Source of the DNA: Elymus sibiricus
Taxonomy: Eukaryota > Streptophyta > Magnoliopsida > Poales > Poaceae
Direction of reading: 5' to 3'
NCBI GenBank assembly: GCA_039707655.1
Contig: CM077676.1
Coordinates: forward strand, 381,865,614-381,929,613
DNA: 64,000 bases
The notes below the pieces were generated by a model that was given only the letters and a program-made list of their open reading frames with translations, ran no database searches and was not told the origin of the DNA. Shown in pieces: positions 54,029 through 64,000 of the stretch (its first letter is position 1; every line of letters starts with the position of its first letter). The translations under genes and the position numbers were made by a program.

Positions 54029-54661
54029 GGGGGTGCAACTTCCCAGCTCGCAAATTTAGCCGCATACGCCGATCTTCACCTAGCTCGCGCTGAGGAACTG
54101 GTTGTGGACCTCCGACAGGCTAGCCCAGAGAGGACTGCCACATCAGGAAGCTTGCCCACTTTGCGATCAACACGAGGAGTCCTTAGCACACATCTCATTG
54201 CAACGTGTGTTTGCAAGATCAATTTGGATGAGGGTTTGCACTGCCCTTGGGAAGAGAGAATGGTCGCCCTCCCCTACGGACGCTCTTGAGACCTGGCTAT
54301 GCAGCAAGCAAGGCACTAGCCGTCAGAATATGAAGGACATTCACACCATCCTACTACTGACTATGTGGGAGCTTTGGAAACACAGGAACACTATCGTGTT
54401 CGATGGAGCAACACCATCTATGGATGAGGTGACGAGACGGATCGCGTGTGAAGACCAAGTGTGGATACAGGCGGGCCTTCTACGTGGTGATTTGGAATTC
54501 ATAGGTGGCTTGGATAGTGGGGCTAGTAGCGAGTAGTCTACATTCTTTCTGAGTGTTTTATGGTGGAGTGGGTGTACAGTTGTAGCACAAATATGGTGGC
54601 TTTCTTTGCCTTTCTTTTATAATATATGATACTCATGCTTGTGCGTATTCGAGAAAAAAAA
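54029..54661 (+). mobile_element. 5'-truncated LINE with zf-RVT and C-terminal coding end
   Basis: The frame from about 54045 to 54536 encodes a LINE C-terminal end (WTSDRLAQRGLPHQEACPLC, then ESLAHISLQRVFARSIW, and TMWELWKHRNTIVFDG), the zf-RVT region plus the typical LWxxRN tail. The 3' UTR ends in GATACTCATGCTTGTGCGTA, TTCGAG and an A-run. AAGGGGCTC(T/C)CT flanks it (54017-54028, 54662-54673), a 12-bp TSD with one mismatch. Reverse transcriptase and endonuclease are missing because of 5' truncation. Confidence 0.82.
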
Positions 54662-54673
54662 AAGGGGCTCCCT

Positions 54674-55124
54674 AGAGGCCCATGAGAAAAAAATTCAAAC
54701 TCAAGTGTTAAATATTTATGAGTGTGTGCATCACAATAATGCAGAGGCGGAGTTTCAACCTCCTTTCCAAAGAAAATGTTACTTCCGATAATGTGACGCC
54801 ACATGGAAGTGTTGATTCAGAGAAAAGTGTGACCACTTGAGAACAACGGAGACACAATCTTGAACCTTCCAGGAAATTTCCGCAAATATCTTCGTCACAA
54901 ATATGGCAGCAGGAGTTTGCCCGGAAAGTTCCAGTTATGGCCCCACATATTTACTTTTGGCTCCACTGAGAGCATCTCCAATAGCTTGACATACCTGTTG
55001 GTAGAATGTGCCATATATGTTTTCATAATACGGCATCGAAATCTTCGAACGGAGCAGAAAAAAACCCTAGGTCGCTCGCTAGGGCGACACGGGCGACAAC
55101 CCATCCCCGCCGCCACAGGCCTTT
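54674..55124. other. spacer ending in a Harbinger-like end cut by the Angela element
   Basis: GAGAGCATCTCCAATAGC at about 54968 resembles a PIF/Harbinger terminus. The following GC-rich sequence (CGCTCGCTAGGGCGAC) stops where the Copia LTR begins at 55125. No gene was recognised. Confidence 0.4.
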
Positions 55125-56979
55125 TGTTGGAGAACGTTGCATGGGAAACAAAAATTTTCCTACGCACACACAAGATCTATCCATGGTGATGAGCATCTAC
55201 GAGAGGAAGAGTGAATCTACATACCCTTGTAGATCGCTAAGCGGAAGCGTTAAGAAACGCGGTTGATGTAGTCGAACGTCTTCGCGATCCAAATCGCAAG
55301 TCGTCCCTCGATCCGATCACGTACTAGCGCCGAACGGACGGCACCTCCGCGTTCAACACACGTACGGCTTGATGACGCCTTCACCTCCTCGATCCAGCGA
55401 GCGATGGTGAAGTAGTGGTTGAGTTCCAGCAGCACGACGGCGTGGTGATGGTGGTGAGGAACAATCTCTGCAGGGCTTCGCCAAGCGCTACGGAGATTAT
55501 GACGGAGGAACTAGAGGGTTAGGGTTGCCGCACACGGCTTGGGGAAATCTTGATGTGTCCCGTGTGCTAGCCCTGCCCCTCTATTTATATGTTGAGCCTT
55601 GGGGTCTAAACTTAGAGTAAAAGCCTCCTCCAGGTCGGTTTTGCCCGCACAAGGTCGGTTTGGCCCGCAGGAAAAGAGTCCAACTCGGATCCCTGCCGAA
55701 CCGTGCACAGCCGCGCACAAGCGGTAGTACCGCTCACAAGCGGTAGTACCGCTTGGGCGGTAGTACCGCTTCACACAAGCGGTAGTACCGCTCGGGCGGT
55801 AGTACCGCTTCACACAAGCGGTAGTACCGCTTACGCGGCAGCAAAACTACTTTTTGCACTTTACAATACCTTGTGGGCTTTTATCCCTTGGCCCATATAA
55901 AGTGTTGTTGCACCCGAACACTTCGGTAAACATCCGGAACCCCTTCCGGTGAACTCTGGAACTCTTCCGGAGATCGAAACACTATTATCACATATATCAA
56001 TCTTTACCTCCGGACTCTTCCGGAGATCCTCGTCATGTCCGGGATCTTATCCGGGACTTCCGAACAACTTTCGGTCACCAACATAATAACTCAATTATAC
56101 TAATCGTCACCAAACGTTAAGTGTGTAGACCCTGCGGGTTCGAGAACTATGTAGACATGACCGAGACACCTCTACGGCCAATAACCAATAGCGGGACCTG
56201 GATGCCCATATTGGCTCCTACATATTCTACGAAGATCTTTTATCGGTCGAACCTCTATGTCAAGGATTCAGTTAATCCCGTATGCTGTTCCCTTTGTTCT
56301 TCGGTATGTTACTTGCCCGAGATTCGATCGTCGGTATCTCTATACCTAGTTCAATCTCGTTACCGGTAAGTCTCTTTACTCGTTCCGTAATACAAGATCC
56401 TGTGGCTAACTTCTTTAGTCACTTTGCTTGCAAGGCTCAATGTGATGTTGTATTACCGAGTGGGCCCTGAGATACCTCTCCGTCACACGGAGTAACAAAT
56501 CCCAGTCTTGATCCATGACAACCCAACAGACACCCTTGGAGATACCTGTAGAGCACCTTTATAGTCACCCAGTTACGTTGCGACGTTTGATACACACAAG
56601 GTATTCCTCCGGTGTCAGTGAGTTGCATGATCTCATGGTCAAAGGAACAGATACTTGACATGCAGAAAACAATAGCAATAAACTGACACGATCAAATGCT
56701 ACGTTTATAGTTTGGGTCTTGTCCATCACATCATTCTCCTAATGATGTGATCCCGTTATCAAATGACATCTCATGTCAATGGCTAGGAAACCTTAACCAT
56801 CTTTGATCAACGAGCTAGTCAACTAGAGGCTTACTAGGGACACAGTGTTGTCTATGTACCCACACATGTATTTGAGTTTCCAATCAATACAATTATAGCA
56901 TGGATAATAAACGATTATCATGAACAAGGAAATATAATAATAACCAATTTATTATTGCCTCTAGGGCATATTTCCAACA
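55125..56979 (-). repeat. 3' LTR of the Angela-type Copia (1,855 bp)
   Basis: The edges are TGTTGGAGAACG and TTTCCAACA on the plus strand. Against 62294-64000 I see three differences: A/G at 55614 versus 62783, T/G at about 56236 versus 63405, and T/C at about 56561 versus 63730. Confidence 0.93.
55720..55831. repeat. six-unit palindrome array in the 3' LTR
   Basis: (A/G)GCGGTAGTACCGCT occurs at 55720, 55739, 55756, 55778, 55795 and 55817. Each unit is a 6-7 bp perfect inverted repeat around a single G. The same array lies in the 5' LTR. Confidence 0.95.
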
Positions 56980-57029
56980 GTCTCCCACTTGCACTAGAGT
57001 CAATAATCTAGTTCACATCACTATGTGAT

Positions 57030-60000
57030 TTACATTGTAATGAATCGAACACCCATGCAGTTCTGGTGTTGTTCATGTTTAGCCCTTGGAAGAGGTTTAG
57101 TCATCGGATCTGCAACATTTAGATCCGTGTGTACTTTGCAAATATTTATGTCGTCCTCCTTGATGTAATCGCGGATGGAATTGAAACGTCGCTTTATGTG
57201 TCTGGTCCTCTTGTGAAATCTTGGTTCCTTGGCTAGAGCAATGGCACCAGTATTATCACAAAACAGAGTCATTGGGTTAAGCGCACTAGGCACTACTCCA
57301 AGATCTGTCATGAACTCTTTCATCCAGACACCTTCCTTCGCCGCCTCCGAGGCTGCGATGTACTCCGCTTCGCATGTAGAATCTGCTACCACGCTTTGCT
57401 TGGAACTGCACCAGCTAACCGCACCCCCATTAAGAATAAATACGTATCCGGTTTGCGACTTAGAGTCATCCGGATCAGTGTCAAAGCTTGCATCGACGTA
57501 ACCCTTTACGACGAGCTCTTGATCACCTCCATAAACGAGAAACATGTCCTTAGTCCTTTTCAGGTACTTCAGGATATTCTTGACCGCCGTCCAGTGTTCC
57601 ATTCCTGGATCACTTTGAAACCTTCCGACCATACTTATGGCAAGGCTGACATCGGGTCTTGTGCACAGCATTGCATACATGATAGAGCCTATGGCCGAAG
57701 CATAGGGGATGACACTCATCTTTTCTCTATCTTCTGCAGTCACTGGGCATTGAGTCTTACTCAACTTCACACCTTGTAAAACAGGCAAGAACCCCTTCTT
57801 GGACTGATCCATTTTGAACTTCTTCAAAATCTTATCAAGGTATGTGCTTTGTGAAAGTCCTATTAAGCGTCTTGATCTATCTCTATAGATCTTTATGCCT
57901 AATATGAAAGCAGCTTCTCCTAGGTCCTTCATTGAAAAACTCTTGTTCAAATATTCCTTTACGCTTTCCAACATTTCTATATTGTTTCCAATCAGTAATA
58001 TGTCATCCACATATAATATTAGAAACGCTATAGAGCTCCCACTCACTTTCTTGTAAATACAAGCTTCTCCGTAAACTTGTATAAACTCGAACGCTTTGAT
58101 CACCTCATCAAAACGAAGATTCCAACTCCGAGATGCTTGCACCAGTCCATAAATGGATCGCTGGAGTTTGCAAACTTTGTCAGCATTCTCTGGATCGACA
58201 AAACCTTCTGGTTGCATCATATACAACTCTTCCTTAAGGTAACCGTTAAGGAACGCTGTTTTGACATCCATCTGCCAAATTTCATAATCGAAAAAGGCAG
58301 CTATTGCTAACATGATTCTGACGGACTTAAGCATCGCTACGGGTGAGAAGGTCTCATCGTAGTCAACTCCTTGAACTTGTGAAAAACCCTTTGCCACAAG
58401 TCGAGCTTTATAGACGGTGACATTACCGTCCGCGTCCGTCTTCCTCTTAAAGATCCATTTGTTCTGAATGGCTTTACGCCCTTCAGGTAATACTTCCAAA
58501 GTCCATACTTTGTTTTCATACATGGATCCCATCTCGGATTTCATGGCCTCTAACCACTTCTCGGAATCCGGGCCCATCATCGCTTCTCCATAGCTCGTAG
58601 GTTCATCGTTGTCTAACAACATGACCTCTAAGACAGGGTTGCCGTACCACTCGGGAGCAGTACGCGTCCTTGTCGACCTACGAGGTTCGATAGCAACTTG
58701 ATCCAAAGCTTCATGATCATCATCATTAACTTCCTCTTCAGCTAATGTAGGTTCCACAGAAACAACTTTCTGCGCTACGCTACTCTCAGGTTGAAGTAAA
58801 GGTTCAACAACCTCATCAAGTTCTATCTTCCTCCCACTCAATTCTTTCGAGAGAAACTCTTTCTCAAGAAATGTTCCGTTTTTAGCGACAAACACTTTGC
58901 CTTCGGATCTGAGGTAGAAGGTATACCCAACTGTCTCTTTTGGGTATCCTATGAAGACGCATTTCTCCGCTTTGGGTTCCAGCTTTTCAGGCTGAAGCTT
59001 TTTGACATAAGCATCACATCCCCAAACTTTAAGAAACGACAGCTTTGGCTTCTTGCCAAACCAAAGTTCATATGGCGTCGTCTCAACGGATTTCGATGGT
59101 GCCCTATTTAAAGTGAATGCTGCTGTCTCTAATGCATAACCCCAAAATGATAGTGGCAAATCGGCAAGAGACATCATAGATCGCACCATATCCAATAAGG
59201 TTCGATTACGACATTCGGACACACCATTACGCTGTGGTGTTCCAGGCGGTGTCAGTTGTGAAACAATTCCACATTGTCTTAAGTGACTGCCAAACTCATA
59301 ACTCAGATATTCTCCTCCTCGATCAGATCGTAGGAATTTAATCTTCTTGTTACGATGATTCTCAACTTCACTCTGAAATTGTTTGAACTTTTCAAATGTT
59401 TCAGACTTGTGTTTCATTAAGTAAATATACCCATATCTACTTAAGTCATCAGTGAAGGTGAGAAAGTAACGATAACCACCGCGCGCCTCAATACTCATTG
59501 GACCGCACACATCAGTATGTATGATTTCCAATAAGTCACTTGCCCGTTCCATTATTCCAGAGAACGGCGTTTTAGTCATCTTGCCCATGAGGCATGGCTC
59601 ACATGTGTCAAGTGATTCAAAATCAAGTGACTCCAAAAGTCCATCAGCATGGAGCTTCCTCATGCGTTTTACGCCAATATGACCTAAACGGCAGTGCCAC
59701 AAGAAAGTGGTATTATCATTATCAATTCTACATCTTTTGGCATCAATGTTATGAACATGTGTATTATTACTATCGAGATTCAATAAGAATAAACCCCTCA
59801 CATTGGGTGCATGACCATAAAAGATATTACTCATATAAATAGAACAACCATTATTCTCTGATTTAAATGAGTAACCGTCTTGCAATAAACAAGATCCAGA
59901 TATAATGTTCATGCTTAACGCAGGCACCAAATAACACTTATTTAGGTTCATCACTAATCCCGACGGTAATCGAAGAGCGAGCGTGCCGACGGCGATCACA

Positions 60001-61013
60001 TCAACCTTGGAACCATTTCCCACGCGCATCGTCACTTCGTCCTTTGCCAGCCTCCGTCTATTCCGCAGTTCCTGTTTTGAGTTGCAAATATGAGCAACCG
60101 CACCGGTATCAAATACCCAGGCACTACAACGAGAGTTGGTAAGGTACACATCAATAACATGTATATCATATATACCTTGTTTGTTGTTGGCCGCCTTCTT
60201 GTCAGCCAAATACTTGGGGCAGTTCCGCTTCCAGTGTCCAGTTCCCTTGCAATGAAAACACTCAGTTTCTGGTTTGGGTCCAGCCTTGGGTTTCTTCACG
60301 AGAGGAGCAACTGCTTTGCCACTCTTCTTAGAGTTACCCTTCTTACCCTTGCCATTTTTCTTGAAACTAGTGGTTTTATTGACCATCAACACTTGATGCT
60401 CCTTCTGAATTTCAGACTCAGCGACTTTCAGCATCGCAAACAGCTCGGCGACTGACTTGTTCATCCCGTGCATGTTATAGTTCAACACGAAGCTCTTGTA
60501 GCTAGGCGGCAATGATTGAAGAACTCTGTCAGTGATAGCCTCTGGCGGAAGGGGCATCCCTAACTCAGCCAGACGGGTGGAGTACCCAGACATTCTGAGC
60601 ACGTGATCACTGATAGACCCGTTCTCCTCCATCTTGCAAGCATAGAATTTATCGGAGATCTCATATCTCTCGATCCGGGCATTCTTCTGAAAGATAAACT
60701 TCAACTCCTGGAACATCTCATATGCTCCATGACGTTCAAAACGTCTTTGAAGTCCCGGTTCTAAGCCATACAACATTGCACATTGAACTATTGAGTAATC
60801 ATCAGAACGAGCCTGCCAGGCGTTCACAACGTCTAGAGACTCAACTGGAGCGGGTGGATCACCAAGCGGTGCATCAAGGACATAAGCCTTTTGGGAAGCC
60901 GTAAGGATAATCCTTAGATTACGGGCCCAGTCCACAAAGTTACTTCCATCATCTTTCAACTTAGCTTTCTCTAGGAACGCATTAAAATTCAGGGGTGCTA
61001 CTGCGCGAGCCAT
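57030..61013 (-). CDS. Copia gag-pol polyprotein, 1,327 aa, intact
   Basis: A single open frame from ATG 61013 encodes all domains in Copia order. Gag occupies about residues 1-245; a CCHC knuckle (CFHCKGTGHWKRNC) lies at 252-265; the protease active site is FDTGAVAH near 301-308. The integrase zinc region starts WHCRLGHIGVKRMRKLH, with core acidic residues in HTDVCGP, RSDRGGEY and NGVSEC. Reverse transcriptase runs from about 830 to 1060 with LYVDDILLIG (YVDD at 1001-1004). RNase H carries D1174 (YVDAS), E1217 (CEAEY) and D1253 (CDNTGA). No stop or frameshift is present and every catalytic motif I can check is kept. It makes the cDNA copy and inserts it in the genome. Single-ORF organisation is typical of BARE/Angela. 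It is likely competent, though expression is unknown. Confidence 0.95.
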   Translation of the reverse strand: MARAVAPLNFNAFLEKAKLKDDGSNFVDWARNLRIILTASQKAYVLDAPLGDPPAPVESLDVVNAWQARSDDYSIVQCAMLYGLEPGLQRRFERHGAYEMFQELKFIFQKNARIERYEISDKFYACKMEENGSISDHVLRMSGYSTRLAELGMPLPPEAITDRVLQSLPPSYKSFVLNYNMHGMNKSVAELFAMLKVAESEIQKEHQVLMVNKTTSFKKNGKGKKGNSKKSGKAVAPLVKKPKAGPKPETECFHCKGTGHWKRNCPKYLADKKAANNKQGIYDIHVIDVYLTNSRCSAWVFDTGAVAHICNSKQELRNRRRLAKDEVTMRVGNGSKVDVIAVGTLALRLPSGLVMNLNKCYLVPALSMNIISGSCLLQDGYSFKSENNGCSIYMSNIFYGHAPNVRGLFLLNLDSNNTHVHNIDAKRCRIDNDNTTFLWHCRLGHIGVKRMRKLHADGLLESLDFESLDTCEPCLMGKMTKTPFSGIMERASDLLEIIHTDVCGPMSIEARGGYRYFLTFTDDLSRYGYIYLMKHKSETFEKFKQFQSEVENHRNKKIKFLRSDRGGEYLSYEFGSHLRQCGIVSQLTPPGTPQRNGVSECRNRTLLDMVRSMMSLADLPLSFWGYALETAAFTLNRAPSKSVETTPYELWFGKKPKLSFLKVWGCDAYVKKLQPEKLEPKAEKCVFIGYPKETVGYTFYLRSEGKVFVAKNGTFLEKEFLSKELSGRKIELDEVVEPLLQPESSVAQKVVSVEPTLAEEEVNDDDHEALDQVAIEPRRSTRTRTAPEWYGNPVLEVMLLDNDEPTSYGEAMMGPDSEKWLEAMKSEMGSMYENKVWTLEVLPEGRKAIQNKWIFKRKTDADGNVTVYKARLVAKGFSQVQGVDYDETFSPVAMLKSVRIMLAIAAFFDYEIWQMDVKTAFLNGYLKEELYMMQPEGFVDPENADKVCKLQRSIYGLVQASRSWNLRFDEVIKAFEFIQVYGEACIYKKVSGSSIAFLILYVDDILLIGNNIEMLESVKEYLNKSFSMKDLGEAAFILGIKIYRDRSRRLIGLSQSTYLDKILKKFKMDQSKKGFLPVLQGVKLSKTQCPVTAEDREKMSVIPYASAIGSIMYAMLCTRPDVSLAISMVGRFQSDPGMEHWTAVKNILKYLKRTKDMFLVYGGDQELVVKGYVDASFDTDPDDSKSQTGYVFILNGGAVSWCSSKQSVVADSTCEAEYIAASEAAKEGVWMKEFMTDLGVVPSALNPMTLFCDNTGAIALAKEPRFHKRTRHIKRRFNSIRDYIKEDDINICKVHTDLNVADPMTKPLPRAKHEQHQNCMGVRFITM

Positions 61014-62293
61014 GATCTACAACATAAATATTGCAAAGACAACTTAGACTATTGTTCTAGATAATGAGTTTAGTTAATCATATTACTTAAAAACTCCCAC
61101 TCAAATTGACATCCCTCCGGTCATTCGAGTGTAACATGATCCAAATCCACCAACTCAAGTCCGATCATCACGTGAGTTGAGGTGGTTTCAATGGTGAACA
61201 TCTTCATGTTGATCATATCTACTATATGACTCATGTTCGACCTTTCGGTCTCTTGTGTTCCGAGGCCATGTCTGTACATGCTAGGCTCGTCAAGTTTAAC
61301 CCGAGTGTTCCGCACGTGCAACATGGCTTACACCCGTTGTATGCGAACGTAGAGTCTATCACACCCGATCATCACGGCGTGTCTCGAAACGACGAACTTT
61401 CGCAACGGTGCACACTTGGGGAGAACACAATTTATCTTGAAATTTAAGTGAGGGATCACCTTATAATGCTACCGTCGTCCTAAGCAAAATAAGATGCATA
61501 AAAGGATTAACATCACATGCAAATCATAAGTGACATGATATGGCCATGAACTTGTGCTTTTGATCTCCATCTCCAAAGCACCGGCATGATCTCCATCGTC
61601 ACCGGCATGACACCATGATCTCCATCATCTTGATCTCCATCAACGTGTCGCCATAAGGTTGTCGCGCCGACTGTTGCTTCCACGACTATTGCTAACGTTT
61701 AGCGATAAAGTAAAGCATTACATAGCGCTTAATGATTGACACGCAGGTCATACAATAATTAAAGACAACTCTATGGCTCCTGCCAGTTGCCGTATTCATC
61801 GACATGCAAGTCGTGATATTCTATACAACACATGATCATCTCATACATCACATATATCTCATCATGTAATTGGCCATATCATATCACATCATACCCTGCA
61901 AAAACAAGTTAGACGTCCTCTAATTGTTGTTGCAAATTTTACGTGGCTGCTACGGGTTTGCAAGAACCGTTCTTACCTACGCAAAACCACAACGTGGTGT
62001 AGTGATTGCTTTTTGATCTTCTAAAAGAACCCTCTTCATTGAAATCGATTCAACTAAAGTGAGAGAGACAGACACCCGCTAGCCATCTTTATGCAACGAA
62101 GTTACATGTTAGTTGAAGGAACCTGTCTCGCGTAAGTGTACGCGTAAAGTCGGTCCGGGCCGCTTCATCTCACAGTACCGCCGAATCAAATATCAACTAG
62201 TAACGGCAAGCAATATGTATACACCCACGCCCACAACTCGTTTGTGTTCTACTCGAGATCTCATCTACGCATAGACCTAGCTCATGATGCCAC
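61014..62293 (-). other. leader and primer-binding region of the Angela-type Copia
   Basis: Between the 5' LTR and the gag ATG lie 1.28 kb without a long frame. Immediately inside the LTR the minus strand reads AGTGGCATCATGAGCTAGG. This departs from the usual TGGTATCAGAGC initiator-tRNA site but resembles what I recall of Angela leaders. The leader should hold dimerisation and packaging signals. Confidence 0.7.
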
Positions 62294-64000
62294 TGTTGGA
62301 GAACGTTGCATGGGAAACAAAAATTTTCCTACGCACACACAAGATCTATCCATGGTGATGAGCATCTACGAGAGGAAGAGTGAATCTACATACCCTTGTA
62401 GATCGCTAAGCGGAAGCGTTAAGAAACGCGGTTGATGTAGTCGAACGTCTTCGCGATCCAAATCGCAAGTCGTCCCTCGATCCGATCACGTACTAGCGCC
62501 GAACGGACGGCACCTCCGCGTTCAACACACGTACGGCTTGATGACGCCTTCACCTCCTCGATCCAGCGAGCGATGGTGAAGTAGTGGTTGAGTTCCAGCA
62601 GCACGACGGCGTGGTGATGGTGGTGAGGAACAATCTCTGCAGGGCTTCGCCAAGCGCTACGGAGATTATGACGGAGGAACTAGAGGGTTAGGGTTGCCGC
62701 ACACGGCTTGGGGAAATCTTGATGTGTCCCGTGTGCTAGCCCTGCCCCTCTATTTATATGTTGAGCCTTGGGGTCTAAACTTGGAGTAAAAGCCTCCTCC
62801 AGGTCGGTTTTGCCCGCACAAGGTCGGTTTGGCCCGCAGGAAAAGAGTCCAACTCGGATCCCTGCCGAACCGTGCACAGCCGCGCACAAGCGGTAGTACC
62901 GCTCACAAGCGGTAGTACCGCTTGGGCGGTAGTACCGCTTCACACAAGCGGTAGTACCGCTCGGGCGGTAGTACCGCTTCACACAAGCGGTAGTACCGCT
63001 TACGCGGCAGCAAAACTACTTTTTGCACTTTACAATACCTTGTGGGCTTTTATCCCTTGGCCCATATAAAGTGTTGTTGCACCCGAACACTTCGGTAAAC
63101 ATCCGGAACCCCTTCCGGTGAACTCTGGAACTCTTCCGGAGATCGAAACACTATTATCACATATATCAATCTTTACCTCCGGACTCTTCCGGAGATCCTC
63201 GTCATGTCCGGGATCTTATCCGGGACTTCCGAACAACTTTCGGTCACCAACATAATAACTCAATTATACTAATCGTCACCAAACGTTAAGTGTGTAGACC
63301 CTGCGGGTTCGAGAACTATGTAGACATGACCGAGACACCTCTACGGCCAATAACCAATAGCGGGACCTGGATGCCCATATTGGCTCCTACATATTCTACG
63401 AAGAGCTTTTATCGGTCGAACCTCTATGTCAAGGATTCAGTTAATCCCGTATGCTGTTCCCTTTGTTCTTCGGTATGTTACTTGCCCGAGATTCGATCGT
63501 CGGTATCTCTATACCTAGTTCAATCTCGTTACCGGTAAGTCTCTTTACTCGTTCCGTAATACAAGATCCTGTGGCTAACTTCTTTAGTCACTTTGCTTGC
63601 AAGGCTCAATGTGATGTTGTATTACCGAGTGGGCCCTGAGATACCTCTCCGTCACACGGAGTAACAAATCCCAGTCTTGATCCATGACAACCCAACAGAC
63701 ACCCTTGGAGATACCTGTAGAGCACCTTCATAGTCACCCAGTTACGTTGCGACGTTTGATACACACAAGGTATTCCTCCGGTGTCAGTGAGTTGCATGAT
63801 CTCATGGTCAAAGGAACAGATACTTGACATGCAGAAAACAATAGCAATAAACTGACACGATCAAATGCTACGTTTATAGTTTGGGTCTTGTCCATCACAT
63901 CATTCTCCTAATGATGTGATCCCGTTATCAAATGACATCTCATGTCAATGGCTAGGAAACCTTAACCATCTTTGATCAACGAGCTAGTCAACTAGAGGCT
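62294..64000 (-). repeat. 5' LTR of the Angela-type Copia (partial)
   Basis: The first 1,707 bp (plus-strand coordinates) of the LTR are seen; by comparison with the 3' LTR it should end near 64148. The palindrome array recurs at 62889-63000. Confidence 0.93.

Larger units (their letters stand above)
55125..64000 (-). mobile_element. young Angela/BARE/WIS-type Copia retrotransposon, cut by window edge
   Basis: On the minus strand the order is 5' LTR (starting beyond 64000 and ending at 62294), primer binding site region, leader, intact gag-pol (61013-57030), polypurine tract (AAGTGGGAGAC) and 3' LTR (56979-55125). The LTR start TGTTGGAAATATGCCCTAGA on the minus strand is characteristic of Angela/BARE/WIS. 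The expected TSD is CCTTT (55120-55124); its partner is outside the window. The ORF is open and the LTRs are nearly identical, so this is a recent insertion and could be autonomous. Confidence 0.92.

Noticed and set aside
55511..55813. Frame with repeated RYYRPSGTTAC motif in the Angela LTR
   Set aside because: It is the palindrome array read as protein; the same frames occur in the other LTR.
55720..55831. CRISPR-like array of short palindromic repeats
   Set aside because: Spacers are only 2-8 bp and similar, the context is a plant LTR, and there are no cas genes.

Overview
This window is plant nuclear DNA from a grass, almost certainly a Triticeae species (wheat, Aegilops or barley relatives). 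The inference rests on repeat content: a BARE/WIS/Angela-type Copia element, Sabrina/WHAM-type Gypsy LTRs, many Stowaway MITEs, zf-RVT/RNase H LINEs and Helitron ends. Repeats make up most of the 64 kb. Only one host gene looks complete.

Layout. 1-8.3 kb: a decayed Copia pol, then a Gypsy 3' internal region with its LTR, a second LTR-like block and an inverted Gypsy LTR fragment. 8.5-10.7 kb: a LINE 3' end (minus strand) whose RNase H domain is split by a 389-bp hairpin transposon with a 9-bp target duplication, then a short poly(A) retroposon. 11.4-13.1 kb: the first three exons of a TPR gene in which the start codon reads ATA, followed by a 1.15-kb foldback and a Stowaway. 15.0-26.7 kb: a complete non-autonomous Copia-type element (both LTRs, TSD ATAGT) with gag and a second 1,249-codon ORF but no pol. 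26.7-32.2 kb: low-copy DNA with exon-like GC-rich pieces, a Stowaway and a SINE. 32.4-34.2 kb: an intact six-exon LRR protein gene on the minus strand with W-boxes upstream. 34.6-38.9 kb: a PIF/Harbinger end, a 305-318-bp tandem array, an AT-rich repeat block and a Helitron 3' terminus. 39.0-40.2 kb: a second poly(A) retroposon.

40.36-53.23 kb is bounded by a Helitron-like 5' end and a Helitron 3' hairpin plus CTAG. It may be one large gene-capturing Helitron carrying exon-like fragments and nested insertions: a foldback built of 60-bp repeats, a tandem array of TATA-containing promoter/first-exon segments, a Stowaway, and a Harbinger element whose ORF repeats a VKEEP(A/P)SP motif. 53.7 kb holds an orphan first exon of an MCA-type (MCAfunc) protein, with a LINE inserted about 150 bp upstream of its ATG. 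55.1 kb to the window edge is a very young Angela-type Copia (minus strand) with an uninterrupted 1,327-aa gag-pol; the two LTRs differ at 3 positions in about 1.7 kb by eye.

There is no operon-like organisation. The story is nested transposition around one working gene (the LRR protein) and several broken ones (TPR, MCAfunc, unnamed exons). The most distinctive items are the pol-less Copia with its large second ORF, the candidate gene-capturing Helitron, the duplicated promoter array and the long foldback hairpins. All coordinates and identities were judged by eye; family names for repeats are inferences.
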